From Prevotellaceae bacterium UBA2744 (GTDB lineage: Bacteria > Bacteroidota > Bacteroidia > Bacteroidales > Bacteroidaceae), in NCBI GenBank assembly GCA_002353575.1, contig DEJQ01000035.1:1-64000 (forward strand): a stretch of 64,000 bases of DNA. The letters run 5' to 3'. Shown here one piece after another: positions 27,128 to 34,709 of this stretch (positions are counted from its first letter, which is position 1; every line of letters starts with the position of its first letter). The notes under the pieces are model-generated. The model searched no databases. It worked only from the letters and a program-made list of their open reading frames with translations, and was not told the DNA's origin. A program made the translations under genes and the position numbers.

Positions 27128-28149
27128 CTTCCGCTTAGCCATGAAATACGTTCTACGTAAGAGGTCAATAGATAGCAAGTAATAAGAATGAACATTGTCA
27201 GAATGACACAGTCGTACCAATGATGACGTATGTTGTGGTCGAAGGCAGTGCAAGTAAACCTATAGAGGAATATGATAGGGTAGTGGACTACGAAGAAAAC
27301 CATCGAATGCTCCCCGATGTAGTTTATAACGGGTATCCGTTTTTTTACAATTGTCAACATAAGTCCTGATATTCCTACAAGTGCGCAGGTCGCATTGATG
27401 CCGGCTCCCCAAGGGTGTCCCACCCATTTATTCAGACTCATATCGTATTGCCCATGAAAATGTTTGTTGAAATAAACGAACTCAGCTATCAGAACACATG
27501 AGAAAACTACAAGTACAAGTTTCGTAATTGGAATACCCTGGATGGACTTCTTTCCCTGTGAGCTTTGCAGTAACCTCCACCAATGTCCTAACTGAAAGAA
27601 GAACAAACCCATGAACACATTATTGAGTGATAGCCACATTGGATTTTTGATAGTGAACAGATAGTAGCTGATAAATGGGAAGGTAGGTACTAGCCAGTTG
27701 TAAACTTTGTGCAGATGTAGTTTGTTGACAGTTCCGATGACAAGATAAGAAAAGTAAAAGGAAAACAGGAACCAACAAGGTGGGTTGCCATAAAAATGGC
27801 TGAACTTATATATATGACTCCACTCCAGTTTTCTTAATATTGGGTGCAGGGTCGGTACAAAGTAGAGAAAGGAAAAGTAGATGATAGTTCCAATTGCTCC
27901 CCATACAAGGTAGGGAACGAGCAGGCGACGGGTGCGGTCGGTTATGTATGAATGATAGTTGATAACTATTCCTTTGTTGAAGTATCCTGCCTTGAAGAAG
28001 AAAAAGGACATGAAGAAAAAGGTCCATGCCATGAGCTTGGCAAACCAGAACTCGTTGCGAAATCCACACATACTGACTGTATGGAGCAGAATCATGCGTA
28101 GAATGCATAGACCGCAGAGAAAGTCGAATGCGTGGTTACGTTGCTTCAT
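27112..28149 (-). CDS. Acyltransferase 3 family membrane protein
   Basis: 345-residue, about ten-segment membrane protein of the acyltransferase-3 family (O-acetylation of surface sugars and related roles). The N-terminus fits: HAFDFLCGLCILRMILLHT, with the conserved acidic residue and the His of the LR-x-H position. The C-terminal part has YIGEHSMVFFVVHYPI. I start at the ATG 28149 (MKQRNHAF) because the extra 32 residues to 28245 do not look like family sequence. Substrate unknown. Confidence 0.82.
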   Translation of the reverse strand: MKQRNHAFDFLCGLCILRMILLHTVSMCGFRNEFWFAKLMAWTFFFMSFFFFKAGYFNKGIVINYHSYITDRTRRLLVPYLVWGAIGTIIYFSFLYFVPTLHPILRKLEWSHIYKFSHFYGNPPCWFLFSFYFSYLVIGTVNKLHLHKVYNWLVPTFPFISYYLFTIKNPMWLSLNNVFMGLFFFQLGHWWRLLQSSQGKKSIQGIPITKLVLVVFSCVLIAEFVYFNKHFHGQYDMSLNKWVGHPWGAGINATCALVGISGLMLTIVKKRIPVINYIGEHSMVFFVVHYPIIFLYRFTCTAFDHNIRHHWYDCVILTMFILITCYLLTSYVERISWLSGRTKKS

Positions 28150-28280
28150 GTCTGTTAACTTATTCGGTGCGAAGGTACAATAAATATTCAACAAATATGG
28201 TGTTTTCCTGATTTTATACGTGTAAAATGGCGCAGAGCAAGACATATCATATTCGGAAGAACGAAAAAGTTTTGTTAAGT

Positions 28281-28311
28281 TTTGTCAATTAAAGTTTTTG
28301 TCGTACCTTTG
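28281..28311 (+). promoter_or_regulatory. rpsU promoter
   Basis: TTTG (28281-28284), a 19-base spacer and TACCTTTG (28304-28311): full consensus. Transcription should start near 28317, giving a leader of about 90 bases. Confidence 0.85.
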
Positions 28312-28320
28312 CCGCTCGTT

Positions 28321-28359
28321 GGGAAAATCCCGGCATGGGGGATGCCTTGTTTTGAACAA
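28321..28359 (+). promoter_or_regulatory. Three tandem mini-hairpins in the rpsU leader
   Basis: Back to back: GGG-AAAAT-CCC (28321-28331), GGCAT-GGGGG-ATGCC (28332-28346) and TTGTT-TTG-AACAA (28347-28359). They fill the first half of the rpsU leader with no gaps. A role in mRNA stability or S21 autoregulation is possible but not shown. Confidence 0.5.
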
Positions 28360-28405
28360 TGCGACCTCATATACATTATTAATTTATAATAAAAACAAAA
28401 CTAGA

Positions 28406-28597
28406 ATGATCATCGTTCCTGTAAAAGAAGGTGAGAACATTGAGCGCGCGCTCAAGAAGTTCAAGAGAAAGTCTGAAAAGACTGGTGTTATCAAGGAAGT
28501 GCGTACACGCAAGCAGTTTGTAAAGCCTTCGGTTGAGAAGCGCATCAAGATGCAGCACGCAATTTACGTTAACAAGCTCCACTCAGCAGAGGAGTAA
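28406..28597 (+). CDS. rpsU: Ribosomal protein bS21
   Basis: 63-residue small-subunit protein that sits near the anti-Shine-Dalgarno end of 16S rRNA. Starts at the ATG 28406 (MIIVPVKEGENIERALKKFK), the family start. The basic middle and C-terminal helix are intact. No Shine-Dalgarno precedes it (AAAACTAGA). In Bacteroidia, bS21 takes part in hiding the anti-Shine-Dalgarno. Confidence 0.96.
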   Translation: MIIVPVKEGENIERALKKFKRKSEKTGVIKEVRTRKQFVKPSVEKRIKMQHAIYVNKLHSAEE

Positions 28598-28705
28598 AAT
28601 TTAAATCGTATTAATTTTCTTGATTTTTCTGCATCAAACACTTGTTGTTTGAAATAAAAGTCCTAAATTAGTCGCGTGTTTCAGAATACGCAAGACAAAA
28701 TGGGG

Positions 28706-29593
28706 ATGTGGATTGATTCCTTCTTGGAATACTTGAGGTCGGACAGAGGTTATTCTCCTCTTACAGTACGGAAGTACAGCGATTCTCTTACGGCATTCCA
28801 AAAATATTTCAAAGGGTTGGATGAAACCCTTACATGGAGTACTGTTGATGCCTCTGTCGTGAGGGAATGGGTGGTATTCATGATGGACGAAGAAGGAAAG
28901 GATGTTTCAACCGTGAATTATGGAGGGTTGAGCCCTTTGCGTACTTTCTATAAGTATCTGCGTCGGATGGGTTGGACGGATGTTAATCCTATGGAGAAAG
29001 TAGTTGCTCCAAAGATGCCCAAGAAACTACCTTCGTTTGTCAGAGAGACCGACATGGATCACTTGCTCGAAGAGATGAAGGAAGACACTTCGTTTGAAGG
29101 AATTAGGGATAGGCTGATTGTGATGATGTTTTATGAGACGGGCATTCGTCGTGCTGAGCTGTTGTCATTAAGAGATTCTGATGTGGATTTAAGAGCAATG
29201 CAACTCAAGGTGACGGGCAAACGCAACAAACAACGTATTGTGCCGTTTGGAGAAGAACTTAAAGAGGAAATCGTGCAGTATCTCTCCGTGAGAGACAGTT
29301 TGCTTGACGAAATTCCTGAAAGTTTTTTCGTGAAAGGGGATGGAATGCCTATTACTTATGCTAAAGTGGGTGAGATAGTTAAAAAAAATCTGTCATTAGT
29401 CACTAAGCAGAAAAAACGAACTCCACATGTTCTCCGGCATTCGTTTGCTACCGCAATGTTGAATAATAATGCCGACCTGGGATCTATTCAAAAATTGCTT
29501 GGTCATGAAAATATAGCGACTACGGAAATTTACACCCATTTGTCGTTCGAGGAACTGAAGAATGTGTATAAAAACGCACATCCGCGCGAATGA
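28706..29593 (+). CDS. xerC: Tyrosine recombinase XerC-like
   Basis: Partner recombinase for dif resolution, 295 residues from the ATG 28706 (MWIDSFLEYL). ATG 28700 and GTG 28676 are alternatives; relatives begin at the equivalent of 28706. The catalytic set is complete: TGIRRAEL, GKRNKQR, HVLRHSFA, GHENIATT and the Tyr in EIYTHL. A promoter-like TTG-N19-TAAATTAG ends at 28671. hpf follows after 69 bases, the standard Bacteroidales order. Confidence 0.93.
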   Translation: MWIDSFLEYLRSDRGYSPLTVRKYSDSLTAFQKYFKGLDETLTWSTVDASVVREWVVFMMDEEGKDVSTVNYGGLSPLRTFYKYLRRMGWTDVNPMEKVVAPKMPKKLPSFVRETDMDHLLEEMKEDTSFEGIRDRLIVMMFYETGIRRAELLSLRDSDVDLRAMQLKVTGKRNKQRIVPFGEELKEEIVQYLSVRDSLLDEIPESFFVKGDGMPITYAKVGEIVKKNLSLVTKQKKRTPHVLRHSFATAMLNNNADLGSIQKLLGHENIATTEIYTHLSFEELKNVYKNAHPRE

Positions 29594-29662
29594 GAAAAGG
29601 AATTTAGTTTAACATGGCAGAGGGCAGCCGCTTTGGCAACTGAAGCCGCAAATCCTAAAATT

Positions 29663-29962
29663 ATGGACATTAGTGTAAAGACAATCAAGTTTGATGCAAC
29701 AGACAAGTTGCAAGAGTTCATCCAGAAAAAAGTGAGTAAGCTGGAGAAGTTTTGTGATAATATAAGAAAGGTAGAGGTGTCATTAAAAGTTGTAAAACCT
29801 GAAACTGCAATGAACAAGCAAGCCGCTATAACAGTGGCTCTTCCAGGCGATGAACTTTATGCAGAAAAGGTTTGCAACACATTCGAAGAAGCAATACAGG
29901 AATCAATTGCAGCGCTCGAAAGACCACTGCAGAAATATAAGGAAAAACAGGCAGGCAAATAA
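29663..29962 (+). CDS. hpf: Ribosome hibernation-promoting factor
   Basis: 99-residue short HPF/RaiA protein (sigma-54 modulation family) that binds idle ribosomes in stationary phase. Beta-alpha-beta-beta-beta-alpha fold: MDISVKTIKF, VEVSLKVVKP, KQAAITVALPG, and a C-terminal helix ending in lysines. Starts at the ATG 29663; the longer frame from TTG 29633 adds ten residues without homology. It has no long C-terminal dimerisation tail. Confidence 0.93.
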   Translation: MDISVKTIKFDATDKLQEFIQKKVSKLEKFCDNIRKVEVSLKVVKPETAMNKQAAITVALPGDELYAEKVCNTFEEAIQESIAALERPLQKYKEKQAGK

Positions 29963-29978
29963 AAAAGTCTGTAAAAAT

Positions 29979-30009
29979 TTTGGCAATCAAAAAATAAGGT
30001 CTAACTTTG
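29979..30009 (+). promoter_or_regulatory. Promoter of the tRNA-Thr/tuf operon
   Basis: TTTG (29979-29982), a 19-base spacer and TAACTTTG (30002-30009): full consensus. It would drive tRNA-Thr, tuf, tRNA-Trp, secE, nusG and the ribosomal protein genes. Confidence 0.85.
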
Positions 30010-30087
30010 CACCCGCTTTGTATGGAGCAATCTGTCATAGCTTAATGCGTGCTGATAATAGCCAGAAGGATAAAGCTCCAAAATGTT

Positions 30088-30162
<75 letters not shown>

Positions 30163-30233
30163 TAAAGAGTTTGAAACAAAAAATTAGTAGAAATACTGTT
30201 TTACATTAATTATATACAAATAAACATTTAATT

Positions 30234-31415
30234 ATGGCAAAAGAAAAATTCGAACGTACCAAACCGCACGTAAACATCGGTACAATCGGTCACGTTGACC
30301 ACGGTAAGACAACTCTTACAGCTGCTATCACTACAGTACTCGCAAAGCAGGGTCTGTCAGAAGTTAAGTCTTTCGATCAGATTGACAATGCTCCAGAAGA
30401 GAAGGAGCGTGGTATCACTATCAATACTGCACACGTTGAGTATGAAACAGCAAAGCGTCACTATGCTCACGTTGACTGTCCGGGACACGCCGACTATGTA
30501 AAGAACATGGTTACTGGTGCTGCTCAGATGGATGGTGCTATCATCGTAGTTGCTGCAACTGATGGTCCTATGCCACAGACTCGTGAGCACATCCTGCTCG
30601 CTCGTCAGGTGAACGTACCACGTCTTGTTGTATTCATGAACAAGTGTGATATGGTTGACGATCCAGAAATGCTTGACCTCGTTGAGATGGAAATGCGTGA
30701 CCTGCTCGCACAGTATGAGTTTGAAGATGATACTCCATTCATCCGCGGTTCTGCTCTTGGAGCACTTAATGGTGTTAAAGAGTGGGAAGACAAGATCATG
30801 GAGCTTATGGATGCTTGTGACACTTGGATTCAGGAACCAGTTCGTGCTGTCGATAAGCCATTCTTGATGCCAGTTGAAGACGTATTCTCTATCACAGGTC
30901 GTGGTACAGTTGCTACTGGTCGTATCGAAACAGGTGTTATCAAGGTAGGTGACGAAGTTCAGCTTCTCGGTCTTGGTGAAGATGCTAAATCTGTTGTAAC
31001 CGGTGTTGAAATGTTCCGTAAGATTCTTGATGAAGGTCAGGCTGGTGATAACGTAGGTCTGCTTCTCCGTGGTATTGATAAGAAGGACGTAAAGCGTGGT
31101 ATGGTTATTACACACCCAGGAGTTATCACTCCTCACAAGGGCTTCAAGGCTTCTATCTACGTGCTGAAGAAAGAAGAAGGCGGTCGTCACACTCCATTCA
31201 AGAACCACTATCGTCCACAGTTCTACCTCCGTACCATGGACTGTACAGGTGAAATTTCTCTGCCAGACGGAGTAGAAATGGTTATGCCAGGTGATAACGT
31301 TGAAATCAAGGTTGAACTTATCTACCCAGTAGCTATCAACGTAGGTCTGCGTTTTGCTATCCGCGAAGGTGGTCGTACAGTAGGTTCTGGTCAGGTAACA
31401 GAGGTATTCGACTAA
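30234..31415 (+). CDS. tuf: Elongation factor Tu
   Basis: GTPase that delivers aminoacyl-tRNA to the ribosome. 393 residues. G-domain motifs GHVDHGKTT, DCPGHADY and NKCD, then domains II and III complete to VTEVFD. Lies between tRNA-Thr and tRNA-Trp in the conserved Bacteroidales order, in the same transcript. Codon use is strongly biased, as expected for very high expression. Confidence 0.99.
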   Translation: MAKEKFERTKPHVNIGTIGHVDHGKTTLTAAITTVLAKQGLSEVKSFDQIDNAPEEKERGITINTAHVEYETAKRHYAHVDCPGHADYVKNMVTGAAQMDGAIIVVAATDGPMPQTREHILLARQVNVPRLVVFMNKCDMVDDPEMLDLVEMEMRDLLAQYEFEDDTPFIRGSALGALNGVKEWEDKIMELMDACDTWIQEPVRAVDKPFLMPVEDVFSITGRGTVATGRIETGVIKVGDEVQLLGLGEDAKSVVTGVEMFRKILDEGQAGDNVGLLLRGIDKKDVKRGMVITHPGVITPHKGFKASIYVLKKEEGGRHTPFKNHYRPQFYLRTMDCTGEISLPDGVEMVMPGDNVEIKVELIYPVAINVGLRFAIREGGRTVGSGQVTEVFD

Positions 31416-31466
31416 TCAATCGCTCTTAGTCAGATTCTGTTCTGATATAGATGCAATCAATGATAA

Positions 31467-31514
31467 GTTGAGGGTAAGGGTTTCGAACTTTAGTTTGTTA
31501 TACTATCCCTCAAC
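31467..31514 (+). promoter_or_regulatory. Stem-loop between tuf and tRNA-Trp (processing candidate)
   Basis: GTTGAGGG (31467-31474) pairs with CCCTCAAC (31507-31514) across a 32-base loop, six bases before the tRNA. There is no T-run, so it is more likely an mRNA/tRNA processing structure than a terminator. Confidence 0.45.
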
Positions 31515-31520
31515 TAATCT

Positions 31521-31593
31521 ACGGGAATAGCTCAGTTGGCAGAGCACTGGTCTCCAAAACCAGGTGTCGGGAGTTCGAGCCTCTCTTCCCGTG
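31521..31593 (+). tRNA. tRNA-Trp (CCA)
   Basis: Cloverleaf with acceptor ACGGGAA (31521-31527) and TTCCCGT (31586-31592), anticodon stem CTGGT/ACCAG, loop CTCCAAA, anticodon CCA at 31554-31556, and discriminator G. The 3' CCA is not encoded here, unlike the tRNA-Thr upstream. Confidence 0.97.
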
Positions 31594-31613
31594 CTAATAG
31601 TAAGAATAAAGGT

Positions 31614-31808
31614 ATGCTTAGAAAAGTTATCAATTATTGCAAAGAATCATACGATGAACTTGTTCATAAGTGTTCTTGGCCTTCATATAAAGAGTTGACA
31701 AATAGTGCAGTGATAGTTTTATCTGCTTCCATTATCATTGCAATTGTTGTCTTCGTCATGGACTCTTTCTTTGAAGAGGTTATGAAACTTGTCTATTCAC
31801 TCTTTTAA
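31614..31808 (+). CDS. secE: Protein translocase subunit SecE
   Basis: Small single-span membrane subunit of the SecYEG channel. 64 residues from the ATG 31614. Amphipathic helix KVINYCKESYDELVHKCSWPS with the conserved W-P, then one membrane segment (about 35-57). A longer frame starts inside the tRNA and is not real. nusG follows by 17 bases. Confidence 0.95.
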   Translation: MLRKVINYCKESYDELVHKCSWPSYKELTNSAVIVLSASIIIAIVVFVMDSFFEEVMKLVYSLF

Positions 31809-31813
31809 TTTTC

Positions 31814-31820
31814 AGGAGGT
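31814..31820 (+). promoter_or_regulatory. Full Shine-Dalgarno before nusG
   Basis: AGGAGGT, five bases before the nusG ATG at 31826, is complementary to the 16S 3' end. Such sites are rare in Bacteroidetes and none of the neighbouring ribosomal genes has one. Confidence 0.8.
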
Positions 31821-31825
31821 TAAAA

Positions 31826-32377
31826 ATGGCTGAAATTGAGAAGAATTGGTATGTGTTGCGTACTATTAGTGGCAAGGAATCTAATGTCAAGGAATATATT
31901 GAACTTGATATGAAGAATCATGGTTACGAACAGTATGTCACACAGGTCCTCATTCCGACAGAGAACGTCATAAAGACAACTGCTACAAACAAGCGAGTTG
32001 AACAGAAGAGAAATCTTCTGCCTGGCTACGTTTTGGTTGAAGCCGCTCTTGTTGGAGAAATTCCTCATATGCTCCGTAATACTCCTGGTGTCCTCGGCTT
32101 TATTGGTGGTATGGATAAACCATCCCCAGTGCGCCAGTCTGAATTAAACCGTATGCTCGGTGTCGGTTCAGAAGAAGAAACATCTCCAATGAATGTACAG
32201 ACAGACTTTGCTGTCGGTGAAACAGTAAAGGTCGCTGATGGTCCATTCAGTGGTTTTGACGGAACAATTGAAAGCGTTAATACAGACAAGCAGAAACTTA
32301 AAGTGTCGGTTAAGATTTTCGGGCGTGTAACGCCGCTCGAGTTGAGCTTTGCACAGGTTTCAAAAGAGATGGCTTGA
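31826..32377 (+). CDS. nusG: Transcription antitermination factor NusG
   Basis: RNA-polymerase elongation factor, 183 residues. NGN domain at the N-terminus (KNWYVLRTISGKESNVKEY), a C-terminal KOW domain (VGETVKVADGPFSGFDGTIE) and a normal linker. Translation probably starts with the only strong Shine-Dalgarno noticed in this operon. Confidence 0.97.
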   Translation: MAEIEKNWYVLRTISGKESNVKEYIELDMKNHGYEQYVTQVLIPTENVIKTTATNKRVEQKRNLLPGYVLVEAALVGEIPHMLRNTPGVLGFIGGMDKPSPVRQSELNRMLGVGSEEETSPMNVQTDFAVGETVKVADGPFSGFDGTIESVNTDKQKLKVSVKIFGRVTPLELSFAQVSKEMA

Positions 32378-32427
32378 TGTTACGCAGGCTAAATCTTTAT
32401 CGTTAATTAATTAATAAATCAATCAAA

Positions 32428-32850
32428 ATGGCTAAAGAAGTTGCTGGATTAATCAAATTACAGATTAAAGGTGGCGCTGCAAATCCATCTCCACCAGTAG
32501 GACCTGCTCTTGGTTCTAAGGGTATCAACATAATGGATTTCTGTAAAGCATTCAACGCCAGAACTCAGGATAAGGCTGGTAAGGTACTTCCAGTTGTTAT
32601 TACTTACTATGCAGACAAGTCTTATGATTTCGTGATCAAGACCCCTCCTGCTGCAGTTCAGTTAATGGAAGCAGCAAAGGTAAAGAAGGGTTCAGCTGAG
32701 CCAAACCGTAAAAAAGTAGCTACAGTTACATGGGATCAAGTACGTGCTATCGCAGAAGATAAGATGCCTGATCTGAATTGCTTTACAATTGAGTCAGCTA
32801 TGGCTATGATTGCTGGTACAGCAAGAAGTATGGGTATTACTGTAAAGTAA
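32428..32850 (+). CDS. rplK: Ribosomal protein uL11
   Basis: 140 residues, large-subunit stalk base and GTPase-centre protein. PSPPVGPALGSKGINIMDFC and the RNA-binding C-terminus (ESAMAMIAGTARSMGI) are typical. rplA follows after 36 bases. Confidence 0.98.
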   Translation: MAKEVAGLIKLQIKGGAANPSPPVGPALGSKGINIMDFCKAFNARTQDKAGKVLPVVITYYADKSYDFVIKTPPAAVQLMEAAKVKKGSAEPNRKKVATVTWDQVRAIAEDKMPDLNCFTIESAMAMIAGTARSMGITVK

Positions 32851-32886
32851 TGATGTCCCTGGTAACAATTTAAAAATTCAATCAAG

Positions 32887-33579
32887 ATGAGTAAACTAAC
32901 AAAAAATCAGAAGGCAGTTGCTGACAAGGTTGAAACAGGGAAAGCATATACTCTTGCAGAAGCATCACAGCTTGTGAAGGATATTACTTTCACTAAGTTT
33001 GACGCGTCGCTCGACATCGATATCCGTCTTGGAGTTGACCCTCGTAAGGCAAACCAGATGGTACGTGGTGTTGTATCTCTCCCTAACGGAACTGGTAAAG
33101 AGGTTCGTGTGCTTGCACTCGTTACTTCTGATCAGGTTACTGCTGCTACAGAAGCTGGTGCCGACTATGTTGGTCTTGAAGAGTATATCGACAAGATTAA
33201 AGGTGGTTGGACAGACATTGACGTAATCATCACTATGCCGTCATGCATGGGTAAGATTGGTGCTCTCGGTCGTGTTCTCGGTCCTCGTGGACTTATGCCT
33301 AACCCCAAAAGTGGTACGGTTACAATGGATGTGGCAAAAGCAATTCGTGAAGTAAAGCAAGGTAAGATAGATTTCAAGGTCGATAAGTCTGGTATCGTTC
33401 ATGCGTCAATCGGCAAGGTCTCTTTCTCTGCAGAGAAGATTGCACAGAACGCTCAGGAATTTATCAATACTATCATCAAGCTCAAACCTGCTACTGCTAA
33501 AGGTACTTACATCAAGAGTATTTTCCTATCAAGTACAATGAGTAAGGGAATCAAAATTGACCCAAAGTCTGTTGAATAA
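32887..33579 (+). CDS. rplA: Ribosomal protein uL1
   Basis: 230 residues, forms the mobile L1 stalk and in many bacteria represses its own operon. Signature VGPRGLMPNPKxGT-type block present as LGPRGLMPNPKSGTVT. rplJ follows after 17 bases. Confidence 0.98.
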   Translation: MSKLTKNQKAVADKVETGKAYTLAEASQLVKDITFTKFDASLDIDIRLGVDPRKANQMVRGVVSLPNGTGKEVRVLALVTSDQVTAATEAGADYVGLEEYIDKIKGGWTDIDVIITMPSCMGKIGALGRVLGPRGLMPNPKSGTVTMDVAKAIREVKQGKIDFKVDKSGIVHASIGKVSFSAEKIAQNAQEFINTIIKLKPATAKGTYIKSIFLSSTMSKGIKIDPKSVE

Positions 33580-33596
33580 TTAAAACGCAAGGAATC

Positions 33597-34118
33597 ATGA
33601 AGAAAGAAGATAAAGCTTTACTTATTGATAGCCTCGTTGAGACGCTCAACAGCTATCCTCATTTTTACGTAGTTGATGTAACGGCTCTTGATTCTACTAC
33701 AACAAGCGAACTTCGTCGCGAGTGTTTCAAGAATGAAATCAAACTTCAGGTTGTAAAGAATACTCTTTTCATCAAGGCTCTTGAAAGAAAGGGCGGTGAG
33801 GAGTTTGATGCACTGAAACCTATTCTTAAGAATACTACAGGTATTATGTTCTGCCAAACAGCGAACGTACCTGCAAAGATGATTAAGAGTTTCGCAAAGG
33901 ATCATGGCGATATGCCAGCTCTCAAGGGCGCTTATGCAGAAGAAAGTTGCTACATTGGTGCAGATCAGCTCAACACACTTGCTGCAATCAAGAGCAAGAA
34001 AGAACTTATTGCAGACGTTATCGCCGCTCTCGAAGGACCGACAAACAGTGTTCTTTCTGCACTCGATGCTGGAACTACTATTCATGGATTGCTTGATGCA
34101 ATCGAGAACAAAGGTTAA
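33597..34118 (+). CDS. rplJ: Ribosomal protein uL10
   Basis: 173 residues, base of the L7/L12 stalk; it carries the C-terminal helix (LDAGTTIHGLLDAIE) that binds L7/L12 dimers. N-terminal rRNA-binding domain intact. rplL follows after 75 bases. Confidence 0.97.
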   Translation: MKKEDKALLIDSLVETLNSYPHFYVVDVTALDSTTTSELRRECFKNEIKLQVVKNTLFIKALERKGGEEFDALKPILKNTTGIMFCQTANVPAKMIKSFAKDHGDMPALKGAYAEESCYIGADQLNTLAAIKSKKELIADVIAALEGPTNSVLSALDAGTTIHGLLDAIENKG

Positions 34119-34193
34119 TTGCCCAATAGGCAAAGCCACCCCAATTTTTTAAAGTAAAAAATAGTACAAACAATAATTAAAAATTTTAAGACG

Positions 34194-34571
34194 ATGGCAG
34201 ATATTAAAGCTATTGCTGAAGAATTGGTAAATTTGACAGTAAAAGAAGTTACAGAACTTAAAGCTATCCTCAAGGATGAGTATGGAATTGAACCAGCTGC
34301 TGCAGCTGTTGCTGTTGCTGCAGGTCCAGCTGCAGGCGGCGAAGCTGCTGCTGAAGAGAAAACATCTTTCGATGTAGTTCTCAAGAGCGCAGGTGCTGCT
34401 AAGCTTGGTGTTGTAAAGGCAGCTAAGGAAGCTCTTGGTCTTGGTCTGAAAGAGGCTAAGGATCTCGTAGATGGTGCTCCTTGCAACGTTAAGGAAGGTG
34501 TAGATAAGGCTACAGCTGAGGCTGTTAAGGCTGCACTTGAAGCTGCAGGTGCTGAGGTAGAGATTAAGTAA
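34194..34571 (+). CDS. rplL: Ribosomal protein bL12 (L7/L12)
   Basis: 125 residues: N-terminal dimerisation helices, an Ala-rich hinge (PAAAAVAVAAGPAAGG) and the C-terminal factor-binding domain (KLGVVKAAKEALGLGLKEAK). Recruits elongation factors to the ribosome. A strong stem-loop follows before rpoB. Confidence 0.98.
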   Translation: MADIKAIAEELVNLTVKEVTELKAILKDEYGIEPAAAAVAVAAGPAAGGEAAAEEKTSFDVVLKSAGAAKLGVVKAAKEALGLGLKEAKDLVDGAPCNVKEGVDKATAEAVKAALEAAGAEVEIK

Positions 34572-34590
34572 TTTACCTTAGATAACTCAA

Positions 34591-34631
34591 AAGGTTAAGA
34601 ATCCTCAGGTTGAGGATTCTTAACCTTTTTG
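34591..34631 (+). terminator. Long perfect hairpin between rplL and rpoB (terminator or attenuator)
   Basis: 17-bp perfect stem (34591-34607 with 34611-34627), a 3-base loop GGT, then TTTTTGTG. Stronger than most terminators here. It probably cuts most transcription after rplL and lets a fraction through to rpoBC. Confidence 0.85.
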
Positions 34632-34672
34632 TGTCTTTTCACGACATAATCATAAATAAGAGAATCGATATA

Positions 34673-34680
34673 TACTCTTG
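34673..34680 (+). promoter_or_regulatory. Possible rpoB -7 element
   Basis: TACTCTTG is one base from TAnnTTTG, 29 bases before the rpoB ATG. No -33 element is seen at the right distance, so a separate rpoBC promoter is only possible. Confidence 0.3.
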
Positions 34681-34709
34681 TTACAGTTTTAAATTAATAA
34701 AATCAGAAG

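Noticed and set aside
28634..28652. TCAAACA-N5-TGTTTGA palindrome after rpsU
   Set aside because: No T-run follows and the stem is short; could be a weak terminator but evidence is too thin.
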